64,000 nt of DNA from NCBI GenBank assembly GCA_965203565.1, contig OZ241896.1, positions 1,922,001 to 1,986,000 on the forward strand. Direction: 5' to 3'. Both the position numbers and the translations under genes were made by a program. Positions 19,030 through 27,299 of the stretch are shown here, in pieces (position 1 is the first letter of the stretch; each line of letters starts with the position of its first letter). This DNA is from JAAXGX01 sp965203565. GTDB lineage: Bacteria; Acidobacteriota; Vicinamibacteria; Vicinamibacterales; UBA8438. The notes beneath the pieces are model-generated. The model ran no database searches, was not told the DNA's origin, and worked only from the letters and a program-made list of their open reading frames with translations.

Positions 19030-20157
19030 ATGCCCTTCGATTTCGAGGATCGATACGTCGAGACCCCGACCGTCGAGTCGGCGATGTCCCGGCGCGAACA
19101 GGCGCTGCTGTCGCTCTTCGTCCACCTTGCGGCGGCCGCGCTGGTGGTGCTCGTCCCGCGGTTGCCGTTCGTGCAGGAAGCGGTCGAGCGCCGCGCGGAG
19201 CGCCTGCGCGAGCGGGCGGAGGCCGCCGAGCTGCAGGCGCGGCTGCATCGGGAGGAGCTCGCACGGGACGAGCGCCGCCCGTTCGTCTTCATCCAGCCTC
19301 GCGAGGAGATCGATCCGCCGGCGCCTGCGCCGCTCCCGCCCGAGGCGGTCCTCTCGGACCGGGACCGGATCGCCCGGTCGCCGCTCAGGACGTTCGATCC
19401 GGAGAGCCGGTTGCCGGTCGCGGAAGGGAACTCGCCGGAGTTCGTCGTGGCTCCCGACGGCGGGGAGGTCGACGACGGCCTCGACTCCGCCGCGATCGAC
19501 GGCCCCGCCGACGGCGCCGCGCGCGCCGGCGAGTCGCCGGACCCCGAGCTTGCGGAGGCGTCCGCGGGACAGGGCGCCGCCGCCGAGGAAGCGTCCGCGG
19601 AAACGGTCGACGACCCGGGCGCGCCGCCCGAGGTGGAGGACGTGGACGCGCCGGCGCTGCCCGATTCCCGGCTGGCGGAGCAGGGCGCCGGCCCGGCCGG
19701 CCCCGATCCGCCGGACGGCGGGCAGCTCGATCTGACGCCCGACGGCCTGCTCGGGCGGGCGGTCGAAGACCTCCGCCAGCGCGTCCGCCGCGAGACGTTC
19801 CGCAACTACAGCGGCGATACGGGCCGGTACGGCCCGGAGATCCAGTTCGACTCCAAGGGGGTGGAGTTCGGTCCGTGGCTGCGCCGGTTCGTGGCGCAGA
19901 TCCGCAGGAACTGGTTCGTGCCGTATGCGATATGGTCGATGCACGGGCACGTGGTGCTGACGTTCAACGTGCAGGAGGACGGCGCGCTGACCGACCTGAC
20001 CGTCTTCAAGCCGTCCCCCGTGGAGGCGTTCAACAACTCCGCCTTCAACGCGTTGCGGTCGTCGAATCCGACGCAGCCGCTGCCGCCCGAGTATCCGGAC
20101 GACCACGCGTTCTTCACCGTCACGTTCTACTTCAACGAGGCGCCGCCGGCGCAGTGA
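19030..20157 (+). CDS. TonB-family envelope protein
   Basis: 375 residues. There is a short cytoplasmic start, one membrane anchor (LLSLFVHLAAAALVVLVP, about 28-45), then a charged helix. A long Pro/Asp/Glu-rich periplasmic spacer runs to about residue 250. The C-terminal TonB-like domain (about 285-375) contains IRRNWFVPYAI, GHVVLTFNVQEDGALTDL and NSAFNALRSSNP. This is the architecture of TonB-type energy transducers. No exbB/exbD or receptor gene is adjacent, so the receptor it serves is unknown. The extended -10 box just upstream gives it an independent promoter. Confidence 0.75.
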   Translation: MPFDFEDRYVETPTVESAMSRREQALLSLFVHLAAAALVVLVPRLPFVQEAVERRAERLRERAEAAELQARLHREELARDERRPFVFIQPREEIDPPAPAPLPPEAVLSDRDRIARSPLRTFDPESRLPVAEGNSPEFVVAPDGGEVDDGLDSAAIDGPADGAARAGESPDPELAEASAGQGAAAEEASAETVDDPGAPPEVEDVDAPALPDSRLAEQGAGPAGPDPPDGGQLDLTPDGLLGRAVEDLRQRVRRETFRNYSGDTGRYGPEIQFDSKGVEFGPWLRRFVAQIRRNWFVPYAIWSMHGHVVLTFNVQEDGALTDLTVFKPSPVEAFNNSAFNALRSSNPTQPLPPEYPDDHAFFTVTFYFNEAPPAQ

Positions 20158-20303
20158 AGCTCCGCTCCACGCGCGCGCAGCGGATCGGGTGGTTCGTGCT
20201 GCTGACCGCGTTGACCGTGCTGGCCTGGGTCCGCGTCGTCGGAGGATGCCCGGCGCCGGCTTGCGCCGCGCCGCCGCGGGCTGCTGGCGTCGTCCTGCAG
20301 TGA
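20154..20303 (+). CDS. small membrane protein, function unknown
   Basis: A 49-codon frame whose GTG overlaps the stop of the TonB-like gene as GTGA and which ends 4 nt before miaA. It encodes a basic start (KLRSTRAQR), one hydrophobic segment (IGWFVLLTALTVLAWVRVV) and a short Cys/Pro/Ala-rich tail. The stop/start overlap matches the coupling used throughout the window. The frame is short and could be chance in GC-rich DNA. Confidence 0.42.
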   Translation: MKLRSTRAQRIGWFVLLTALTVLAWVRVVGGCPAPACAAPPRAAGVVLQ

Positions 20304-20307
20304 GCGC

Positions 20308-21291
20308 ATGGCCACGGGCCCCCGCCGGCCGCGGCTGCTGGCCGTCGTCGGTCCCACCGCCTCCGGAAAGAGCGCGCTCGGCGTCGCCCTGGCCGAGCGG
20401 GTGGGCGGGGAGGTCGTCAGCTGCGACTCGGCCGCCGTCTACCGCGGCTTCGACATCGGCGCCGACAAGATGGCGGCGCCGCAGCGTCGCGGCATTCCGC
20501 ACCACCTGGTTGACGTCGTCGACCCGGCCGAGTCGTACACGGCGGCCCGCTACGCCCGCGACGCGGCCGCCGCGGTCCGCCGGATCACGGCGGCGGGCGG
20601 AACCCCGATCGTCGTCGGCGGGTCGGGGCTGTACTATCGGGCCCTCACCCGCGGGCTGTTCGACGGGCCGGCGCGGGACGACGCGCTGCGCGGCCGGCTG
20701 ACCCGCATCGCCCGCCGGCGCGGGGTCGAGCGGTTGCACCGCATGCTCGCGCGCGTCGACCCGGCGTCGGCCGGCCGGATCCATCCGCGGGACGAGCGGC
20801 GCCTCGTGCGCGCGCTGGAGGTCTACCGGCTGACGCGCCGCCCCCTGAGCGCGCATTTCCGCGAGACCCGCTCGCCGCTCGCCGATTACGACGTGACGGC
20901 GTTCGCCATCCGGCTGGACCCGGCGGCGACCGCCTCCCGGGTGGCGCGGCGCGTCGATCGGCAGTTCGACGCGGGTCTCCTCTCGGAGGTGCGCGGCCTG
21001 CTCGCGGCCGGCGTGCCGGTTTCGGCGCACCCGTTCACCGGCCTCGTCTACCGCCAGGTCGTCGAGCACCTCCGCGGCGTGCGCGGCGAGGCGGCCACCC
21101 GGGAGGCGATCGTCAGGGCGAACCGGCAGTACGCGCGGCGGCAGTTGATCTGGTTCCGCAAAGAGCCTAACCTGTACTGGATCGACCGCCCCGGCGAGCA
21201 CCCTGACGCCTTGAACGAGGTCCTGTCCGTAGCGACGCAGCGGCCCTTGCAGCCCGTGGTGGACGCGCCGCCGCTCCTTCCTGCATCGTGA
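20308..21291 (+). CDS. miaA: tRNA dimethylallyltransferase MiaA
   Basis: Adds a dimethylallyl group to A37 of tRNAs reading UNN codons. The 327-residue product has the P-loop GPTASGKS at about 15-22, SCDSAAVYRGFDIGADK (substrate site), GIPHHLVDVVDP, and GGSGLYYRALTRGLFDGP. Length and motifs are normal. The stop overlaps the GTG of the next gene. Confidence 0.95.
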   Translation: MATGPRRPRLLAVVGPTASGKSALGVALAERVGGEVVSCDSAAVYRGFDIGADKMAAPQRRGIPHHLVDVVDPAESYTAARYARDAAAAVRRITAAGGTPIVVGGSGLYYRALTRGLFDGPARDDALRGRLTRIARRRGVERLHRMLARVDPASAGRIHPRDERRLVRALEVYRLTRRPLSAHFRETRSPLADYDVTAFAIRLDPAATASRVARRVDRQFDAGLLSEVRGLLAAGVPVSAHPFTGLVYRQVVEHLRGVRGEAATREAIVRANRQYARRQLIWFRKEPNLYWIDRPGEHPDALNEVLSVATQRPLQPVVDAPPLLPAS

Positions 21292-22367
21292 GCGCCGGTG
21301 CGCCGCCTTCCGGCGCGATACGCGCCGCACTCGAGGCGCGGGAACGGCGCAACCTGTCGGACCGGGCGGCGCGGAGCGCGGACAGCCGGGGCCGGCTGCG
21401 GCCCGAGCCGCCCGACCCGATCCGTCCCGCCTTCCAGCGCGACCGCGACCGCATCGTCCACTCGAAGGCGTTTCGCCGGCTCAAGCACAAGACCCAGGTC
21501 TTCCTGGCGCCGGCCGGCGACCATTACCGCACCCGGCTCACGCATACCCTCGAGGTGTCGCAGATCGCCCGGACCATCGCCAAGGTGCTGCGCCTCAACG
21601 AGGAGCTGACCGAAGCGGTGGCGCTCGGCCACGACCTCGGACATACCCCGTTCGGCCACGCCGGCGAGCGCGTCTTCCGCGAGCTGCTTCCCGGCGGCTT
21701 CAACCATTACGAGCAGAGCCTGCGCGTCGTCGACATCCTGGAGCGCGACGGGCGGGGACTCAACCTGACCTGGGAAGTGCGCGACGGCGTCGCCAAGCAC
21801 TCCAAGGGGAAGGACGGGTCGCCGGTGGACGCGGACCCGGCGCGGCGGGCGGCGACGCTGGAAGGGCAGATCGCCCGCGTCGCCGACATCATCGCGTACG
21901 TCAACCACGACATCGACGACGCCGTTCGCGCCGGCGTCCTCGACGCGCGCGCGTTGCCCCGCGCTGCGGTTTCGGTGCTCGGGAGCACGTCTTCCGAACG
22001 GATCGGGCGGATGGTGACCGACGTGGTCGAGCGGACGTCGGCGTCGGCCGCCTCGCCGGAGATCCGGATGAGCGACGAGGTGCTCCACGCCACGCTCGAC
22101 CTGCGCGCGTTCCTGTTCGACGCCGTGTACGAGAACGACGCCGCCACGGCCGAATTCAAGAAGGCGCGCGGGATCCTGGAGGGGCTGTGGGACAAGGTGC
22201 GCCGGCGGCCCGATGCGTTCCTCGATCGCCGGACGGTCGAGCGGGACGGCGTCGACGTCGCGGCCCGCGACTTTCTTGCGGGCATGACCGACCGGTACGC
22301 GATCCGCCTGTTCGAGCAGTTGTTCATCCCCCGTTCGTGGGGACCGATAGACGCGCGGACCGCGTGA
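21288..22367 (+). CDS. dgt: dGTPase-like HD-domain triphosphohydrolase
   Basis: Hydrolyses dNTPs (dGTP in E. coli) to the nucleoside and triphosphate. The 359-residue product has the HD-domain residues in RTRLTHTLEVSQ and LGHDLGHTPFGHAGE, plus the signature SKAFRRLKHKTQVFLAPAGD. It is the shorter subgroup (under 400 residues) usually named dGTPase-like. The GTG at 21288 overlaps the miaA stop. Its own TGA is the TGn of the next extended -10 box. Confidence 0.88.
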   Translation: MSAGAPPSGAIRAALEARERRNLSDRAARSADSRGRLRPEPPDPIRPAFQRDRDRIVHSKAFRRLKHKTQVFLAPAGDHYRTRLTHTLEVSQIARTIAKVLRLNEELTEAVALGHDLGHTPFGHAGERVFRELLPGGFNHYEQSLRVVDILERDGRGLNLTWEVRDGVAKHSKGKDGSPVDADPARRAATLEGQIARVADIIAYVNHDIDDAVRAGVLDARALPRAAVSVLGSTSSERIGRMVTDVVERTSASAASPEIRMSDEVLHATLDLRAFLFDAVYENDAATAEFKKARGILEGLWDKVRRRPDAFLDRRTVERDGVDVAARDFLAGMTDRYAIRLFEQLFIPRSWGPIDARTA

Positions 22368-22373
22368 TATAGT
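22365..22373 (+). promoter_or_regulatory. extended -10 promoter element (TGATATAGT)
   Basis: TGA (also the dgt stop codon) followed directly by TATAGT. The predicted start near 22380 lies 26 nt before yceD. It would drive yceD, rpmF and the fab genes. Confidence 0.55.
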
Positions 22374-22405
22374 GTCTGAATCTTTCGACCGGGGGCGACG
22401 ACAGA

Positions 22406-22954
22406 GTGACGCTGCTGCTGGATCTGCGCGAGATGCGCGGGTCGGAGGAGCGGATCGACCGCACCGTTCCCGCAGCCGCGTTCGGCGCCGACCCGCGCGA
22501 CGACCATTCGGTCGCCGGCTGCGTCTCGCTGGCGCTGCGGGCGCGCAGGGATGGAGAGAAGTGCCGCATATCCGGCCGCGTGCGAGCCGCCTTGACCCTT
22601 TCCTGCAGCCGATGCCTGGAGCGGTTCGGGGTCCCGTGCGATCTGACGGTCGACCTGCTCTACCTCCCGCACAGCGCGAACCGCGGCGCGGGCGAGGCCG
22701 AGGTCACGGAGGATGACCTGTCGGTCGCCTTCTATCGTGACGGCCGGATCGACCTGGCGCAGATGGTCTCCGAGCAGTTCCAGCTCGCATTGCCGATGAA
22801 GCCGCTGTGCCGTGGCGACTGCCGCGGGCTGTGCCCGGCATGCGGGGCGAACCGGAACGAGCGGCGGTGCGGATGCGACACGCGCTGGCGCGACCCCCGG
22901 CTGGAGGCGCTCGAGGCGCTGCGGCCGAGCCGCCCGCGGCGTCAGCGGCCGTGA
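22406..22954 (+). CDS. YceD/DUF177 family protein
   Basis: 182 residues. YceD proteins are encoded next to rpmF in most bacteria and have been linked to 23S rRNA metabolism; the exact activity is not settled. A Cys pair CSRCLERF lies near residue 66. The C-terminal part CRGDCRGLCPACGANRNERR is the DUF177 signature and a likely metal site. Start is GTG 22406. rpmF follows 16 nt after the stop. Confidence 0.85.
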   Translation: MTLLLDLREMRGSEERIDRTVPAAAFGADPRDDHSVAGCVSLALRARRDGEKCRISGRVRAALTLSCSRCLERFGVPCDLTVDLLYLPHSANRGAGEAEVTEDDLSVAFYRDGRIDLAQMVSEQFQLALPMKPLCRGDCRGLCPACGANRNERRCGCDTRWRDPRLEALEALRPSRPRRQRP

Positions 22955-22970
22955 TGGAGAATGAAACGCC

Positions 22971-23153
22971 ATGGCGAATCCGAAGCGACGTCACTCCAAG
23001 GCCCGCACCGGCAAGCGGCGGGCGCATGACGCACTCGCGCCGACGCACCTCGGTGAGTGCCCCCAGTGTCACGAACCGATCCGTCCGCACAACGTCTGTC
23101 CGCACTGCGGCTGTTATCGCGGGCGCCAGATTGCGCCGGTCAAGGACGAGTAG
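22971..23153 (+). CDS. rpmF: 50S ribosomal protein L32
   Basis: 60-residue large-subunit protein with the standard start MANPKRRHSKARTGKRRAHD and a zinc ribbon with CPQCHEPIRPHNVCPHCG (four Cys). It follows yceD as usual. In most bacteria plsX and fabH come next; here only a short relic precedes fabD. Confidence 0.95.
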   Translation: MANPKRRHSKARTGKRRAHDALAPTHLGECPQCHEPIRPHNVCPHCGCYRGRQIAPVKDE

Positions 23154-23202
23154 CGTCCGCCCCGCGGCGCGTGTCCCGTCCTCCGGCCGTCCCACCTGCA
23201 CG

Positions 23203-23283
23203 ATGCCTGTCGCCATCGACGCGTCCGGCGGCGGCCTTGCGCCGCGCAACGTCGTCGCCGGCGCAGGGAAGGCGCGCGCGTGA
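23203..23283 (+). pseudogene. relic of the plsX N-terminus (26 codons)
   Basis: The frame ATG 23203 to TGA 23281-23283 begins MPVAIDASGGGLAPRNVVAG. PlsX (phosphate acyltransferase) starts with a very similar stretch, for example RIAVDAMGGDHAP followed by a Val/Ile-rich helix. Spacing of the GG, AP and following G matches, but the conserved MGGD is changed to SGGG and the frame stops after 26 residues. It lies where plsX is expected, between rpmF and fabD. Its stop overlaps the fabD GTG, so it may persist as a leader peptide coupled to fabD. I infer deletion of the rest of plsX and of fabH. Confidence 0.6.
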
Positions 23284-24212
23284 TCGCGTTCGTGTTTCCC
23301 GGACAGGGTTCGCAGCAGGTCGGCATGGGGAAGGCGCTGGCCGAAGCGTTCGCCGTCTGCCGGGAGACGTTCGACGAGGCCGACGACGCGCTCGGCGAAC
23401 CGCTGAGCCGGCTCTGCTTCGACGGACCGTCGGAAGCGCTGACCCTGACGGCGAACACCCAGCCGGCGGTGCTGGCGACGAGCGTCGCGGCCTGCCGGCT
23501 GCTCGTCTCGCGCGGCGTGCGGCCGGCGCTGCTGGCGGGGCACAGCCTCGGCGAGTACTCGGCGCACGTCGCGGCCGGAACGCTGTCGTTCGCGGACGCG
23601 TTGCGGACCGTACGCCGCCGCGGGCTCTACATGCAGGAAGCGGCGCCGGTCGGCGCCGGCGCCATGGCCGCCGTCGTCGGGCTCGACGCCGCCCTGGTCG
23701 CGCAGGCGTGCGAAGAGGGGGCGCAGGGCGAGGTGGTGAGCCCGGCGAACCTGAACGCGCCGGGCCAGGTGGTGATCGCCGGCGCGCGCGAAGCGGTGTC
23801 GAGGGCCGGCGCGCGCGCCCGGGCGCTCGGCGCCCGCCGCGTGCTCCCGCTTCCGGTGAGCGCCCCGTTCCATTGCCGGCTGATGGAGCCGGCCCGGGAG
23901 CGTCTGGAGCCGGAGCTCCGCGCCCTGGTCGTCTCCGACCCGTCCGTCCCGGTGGTCGCGAACGTGGACGCCGAGCCGAAGCGCGACGCGGCGGCCGCGA
24001 TCGACGCCCTGATCGCGCAGGTGAGCGCGCCGGTGCGGTGGGAGGCGGTGGTCGGACGGTTGGCGTCGTCCGGCGTGCGCACCTGCGTCGAGGTCGGTCC
24101 GGGTACGGTGCTGGCGGGGCTGATCCGGAAGATCGACCGCCGCGTGCGGGTCGTCAGCGTCGGCGATCCGGAAGGGGTGGCCGCCCTGGAGCAGCTGATC
24201 GGCGATGACTGA
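23280..24212 (+). CDS. fabD: malonyl-CoA:ACP transacylase FabD
   Basis: Transfers malonyl from CoA to acyl carrier protein. The 310-residue product has the start FVFPGQGSQQVGMG, the nucleophile elbow GHSLGEYSA (Ser about 89), and PVSAPFHCRLM with the catalytic His. The GTG at 23280 overlaps the stop of the plsX relic, so expression may depend on translation of that short frame. fabG overlaps its 3' end by 8 nt. Confidence 0.94.
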   Translation: MIAFVFPGQGSQQVGMGKALAEAFAVCRETFDEADDALGEPLSRLCFDGPSEALTLTANTQPAVLATSVAACRLLVSRGVRPALLAGHSLGEYSAHVAAGTLSFADALRTVRRRGLYMQEAAPVGAGAMAAVVGLDAALVAQACEEGAQGEVVSPANLNAPGQVVIAGAREAVSRAGARARALGARRVLPLPVSAPFHCRLMEPARERLEPELRALVVSDPSVPVVANVDAEPKRDAAAAIDALIAQVSAPVRWEAVVGRLASSGVRTCVEVGPGTVLAGLIRKIDRRVRVVSVGDPEGVAALEQLIGDD

Positions 24213-24945
24213 TCTGAACGGCCGCGTGGCGCTGGTCACCGGCGCTTCGCGGGGCATCGGCAAGGCGGTCGCCCTCCGGCTCGCGGCGGCGGGCGCGTCG
24301 GTGGCCGCCTGCGCCCGCGCGGACCATGCCCGGGGCGTCGCCGGCGAGATCGCGGCGGCCGGCGGCGCGGCGGAGGCCGTGAGCGTGGACGTGACCGACG
24401 CCGCGGCCCTGACCGGGGCCGTGCGAGCCGTCCTCGATCGCTTCGGGCGGATCGACGTCCTCGTCAACAACGCCGGCGTCGCGCGGGATCGACTGCTGAT
24501 GCGGATGAAGTCCGAGGAGTGGGACGCGGTCATCGCCACCAACCTGACGGCCGCGTTCACCTGCACGCAGGCGGTCCTGCGCCCGATGCTGAAGCAGCGG
24601 TGGGGCCGGGTGATCGGCATCGGCTCGGTGGTCGGCCAGTCCGGCAACCCGGGCCAGGCCAACTACGCCGCCTCGAAGGCCGGGCTGATCGGCTTCAGCA
24701 AGGCGCTCGCGCAGGAGGTCGCCGCCCGCGGCGTCACGGTCAACGTGGTCGCGCCGGGCTTCATCGAGACCGACATGACGGCGGGGCTCGCCGCCGACGC
24801 CCGCGCCGCGCTCACGGGGCGGATTCCGGCGGGCCGTCCCGGCCGGCCCGAGGACGTCGCCGCCGCCGTCCGCTTTCTTGCATCGGACGAAGCGTCGTAT
24901 ATTACTGGCCAGGTTCTGGGCGTCAATGGTGGGATGCACATGTAG
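24205..24945 (+). CDS. fabG: 3-oxoacyl-ACP reductase FabG
   Basis: NADPH-dependent reductase of the fatty acid elongation cycle. The 246-residue SDR enzyme has nucleotide-binding GASRGIGK at 13-20, NNAGVARD, catalytic Tyr/Lys in YAASKAG (about 154-158), and the C-terminal YITGQVLGVNGGM typical of FabG. It overlaps fabD and is followed after 8 nt by acpP. Confidence 0.95.
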   Translation: MTDLNGRVALVTGASRGIGKAVALRLAAAGASVAACARADHARGVAGEIAAAGGAAEAVSVDVTDAAALTGAVRAVLDRFGRIDVLVNNAGVARDRLLMRMKSEEWDAVIATNLTAAFTCTQAVLRPMLKQRWGRVIGIGSVVGQSGNPGQANYAASKAGLIGFSKALAQEVAARGVTVNVVAPGFIETDMTAGLAADARAALTGRIPAGRPGRPEDVAAAVRFLASDEASYITGQVLGVNGGMHM

Positions 24946-24949
24946 GAGG
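24944..24949 (+). promoter_or_regulatory. consensus ribosome-binding site for acpP
   Basis: AGGAGG, 4 nt before the acpP ATG. It is the best Shine-Dalgarno match in the fab operon, suiting the high ACP output needed relative to its neighbours. Confidence 0.75.
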
Positions 24950-24953
24950 CGTA

Positions 24954-25196
24954 ATGGCCGTACCGGACAAAGTGAAAGGCATCATCGTCGAACAACTGGG
25001 GGTGGATGAGGAGGAGGTCACTCCCGACGCTTCGTTCGTCGACGATCTCGGCGCCGATTCCCTCGACACGGTCGAACTGCTCATGCTGTTCGAAGAGGAG
25101 TTCGGACTCGAGATTCCCGACGAGGATGCGGAGAAGATCACGCGGGTCAAGGATGCGATCGACTACATCGAGTCGCACGCCAAGGACAAGAAGTAG
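24954..25196 (+). CDS. acpP: acyl carrier protein
   Basis: 80-residue acidic carrier of growing acyl chains. The phosphopantetheine attachment serine is in GADSLDTVE (Ser about 36). Helix II/III residues EEFGLEIPDEDAEKI are canonical. A consensus AGGAGG lies just upstream. It sits between fabG and fabF as in many bacteria. Confidence 0.97.
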   Translation: MAVPDKVKGIIVEQLGVDEEEVTPDASFVDDLGADSLDTVELLMLFEEEFGLEIPDEDAEKITRVKDAIDYIESHAKDKK

Positions 25197-25220
25197 CTCT
25201 CCGGGACCGGCGGGGCGAGG

Positions 25221-26468
25221 ATGATGGCGCGCAGGCGGGTGGTCGTCACCGGCGTCGGTCTGGTGTCGTCGCTGGGCGTCGGCTCCCGCGCGACGTGGGA
25301 CGGCGTGTGCGCCGGCCGGAGCGGCATCGGGACGATCACCCGGTTCGACGCGAGCGCGTTCGCCGCCCGGATCGCGGGTGAGGTCAAGGGGTTCGACCCG
25401 CTCGACTTCATCGGCAGGAAAGACGTCAAGAAGATGGACGTCTTCATCCAGTACGCGATCGCGGCGTCGGAGTTCGCCCTGTGCGACGCCGGGTTGAAGA
25501 CCGGCCGGCCGCTCGGCCCGGAGGCCGGGGTGTACATCGCTTCGGGGATCGGCGGGTTCAGCACGATCGAGCGCGAGCACCGGGCGCTGCTGGCCAGCGG
25601 TCCGCGCAAGATCTCGCCGTTCTTCATCCCGTCGGCCATCATCAACCTGGCCGCCGGCCAGGTCTCCATCCGGTTCGGGGCGCAAGGGCCGAACTCGGCG
25701 ACCTGCACGGCCTGCTCCGCCTCCGCGCACGCCATCGGCGACGCCTTCGAGATCGTGCGGCGCGGCGCGGCCGAGGTGATGATCGCCGGCGGGTCGGAGG
25801 CGGCCATCACCCCGATGGGCGTCGGCGGCTTCGCCGCCATGCGGGCGCTGTCGACGCGCAACGACGAACCGGAGCGGGCCAGCCGGCCGTTCGACAAGGA
25901 CCGCGACGGGTTCATCATCGGCGAGGGGGCCGGCGTCGTCGTCCTCGAGGCGCTCGACCGGGCCCGCCGCCGGGACGCGCCCGTCTACGCGGAGGTGGTC
26001 GGTTACGGCATGTCGGCCGACGCGTACCACATGACCGCGCCGGCCGAGGATGCGGGCGGAGCCGTTCGCGTCATGCAGGCCGCGCTCGACGACGCCGGCG
26101 TCGAACCGTCGGCGGTCGACTACGTCAACGCCCACGGGACCTCGACGCAGTACAACGACAAGCTGGAGACGCTGGCGATCAAGAAGTGCTTCGGCGCCCA
26201 TGCGCGGTCGCTGGCGATCTCGTCGACGAAGTCGATGACGGGCCATCTGCTCGGCGCGGCGGGCGGGCTGGAGGCCGGCATCGCGGTGCTGGCCGTCCGC
26301 GACCAGCTGCTCCCGCCGACGATCAACCTGGATTGTCCGGACCCGGACTGCGACCTCGACTACGTGCCGAACCGGAAGCGCGCCGCTCCGGTGACGTACG
26401 CCTTGTCCAACTCGTTCGGCTTCGGCGGCACGAACGCCAGCCTGCTCTTCAGGCGCTACGAGGAGTAG
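25221..26468 (+). CDS. fabF: 3-oxoacyl-ACP synthase II FabF
   Basis: Elongating condensing enzyme (KAS II). The 415-residue product has the active-site Cys in TACSASAHA (about 165) and catalytic His residues in NAHGTSTQYND (about 305) and TGHLLGAAGG (about 342). The C-terminal NSFGFGGTNASLLF is typical. ATG 25221 is followed immediately by a second ATG at 25224, either of which could be used. With fabH absent here, initiation must rely on a KAS III elsewhere or on another route. Confidence 0.95.
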   Translation: MMARRRVVVTGVGLVSSLGVGSRATWDGVCAGRSGIGTITRFDASAFAARIAGEVKGFDPLDFIGRKDVKKMDVFIQYAIAASEFALCDAGLKTGRPLGPEAGVYIASGIGGFSTIEREHRALLASGPRKISPFFIPSAIINLAAGQVSIRFGAQGPNSATCTACSASAHAIGDAFEIVRRGAAEVMIAGGSEAAITPMGVGGFAAMRALSTRNDEPERASRPFDKDRDGFIIGEGAGVVVLEALDRARRRDAPVYAEVVGYGMSADAYHMTAPAEDAGGAVRVMQAALDDAGVEPSAVDYVNAHGTSTQYNDKLETLAIKKCFGAHARSLAISSTKSMTGHLLGAAGGLEAGIAVLAVRDQLLPPTINLDCPDPDCDLDYVPNRKRAAPVTYALSNSFGFGGTNASLLFRRYEE

Positions 26469-26513
26469 GCGCCGGCCGCGGCGCCGCAGGGGCGGCCGGG
26501 CGGTCATCGAGCC

Positions 26514-27299
26514 ATGATCAGAATCGCCGTTTGCATCAAGCAGGTCGTGACGCGGGACTGGCCGCTCCGGGTCGACGAGGCGGGCGTCTGGGTCCGCGAC
26601 GGCGACGCCAGCTTCGAGATGAACGAGCCGGACGCGTACGCGCTCGAGGAGGCGTTGCGGCTCAAGGAGCGGCGCGGCGGCGAGGTCGTCGTCTGCTCGG
26701 CCGGTCCCGCCCGGGTCGCGCAGGTGCTCCGGGAAGGGCTGGCCCGGGGCGCCGACCGGGCGATCCACGTCGAATCCGGCCGGCTCGGATCGGCGGAGCC
26801 GGGCGCCGTGGCCGGCGCGCTCGCGGACGCGCTGCGGCCCGAGTCGTGCGACCTGGTGCTGACGGGGCTGCAGTCGGACGATCAGGGATTCGGCCAGACC
26901 GGCGTCGTGCTGGCCGAGCGGCTGGGGATCCCGCACGCGACGATCGTCATGGAGGTCGTCGTGGAGGAGGGGCGGCTTCGCGTGAAGCGCGAACTCGAAG
27001 GCGGCTGGTTCCAGTGGATGTCGATGCCGCTGCCGGCGCTCCTGACGATCCAGAGCGGGATCAACCAGCTTCGGTACGCGACGCTCCGGGGGATCATGGC
27101 CGCCAGGAAGAAGCAGGTCCGCACCGTCTCTCCCGACCTGCCCGCGGCGTCGGGTCCGCCGATCGCACGCTTGTACGCGCCCGAGAAGGACAAGCGCACC
27201 CGGCTGATAGACGGCGCGCCGCCGGCCGCGGCGGCCGAGCTGGTGCGCGTGCTGCGCGAGGACGCGCGCGTCCTCCGGCCGGCGGAGGGCGGACGATGA
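26514..27299 (+). CDS. etfB: electron transfer flavoprotein beta subunit
   Basis: Small subunit of the ETF heterodimer that carries electrons from acyl-CoA dehydrogenases. The 261-residue product has IRIAVCIKQVV at the start, MNEPDAYALEEALRL, the AMP/FAD region LTGLQSDDQGFGQTG, and LPALLTIQSGINQLRYATL. It overlaps etfA at ATGA. No acyl-CoA dehydrogenase is nearby. Confidence 0.93.
   Translation: MIRIAVCIKQVVTRDWPLRVDEAGVWVRDGDASFEMNEPDAYALEEALRLKERRGGEVVVCSAGPARVAQVLREGLARGADRAIHVESGRLGSAEPGAVAGALADALRPESCDLVLTGLQSDDQGFGQTGVVLAERLGIPHATIVMEVVVEEGRLRVKRELEGGWFQWMSMPLPALLTIQSGINQLRYATLRGIMAARKKQVRTVSPDLPAASGPPIARLYAPEKDKRTRLIDGAPPAAAAELVRVLREDARVLRPAEGGR

Noticed and set aside
26469..26513. 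GC-rich inverted sequence between fabF and etfB as a terminator
   Set aside because: The stem is short and imperfect with no T run; too weak to call.
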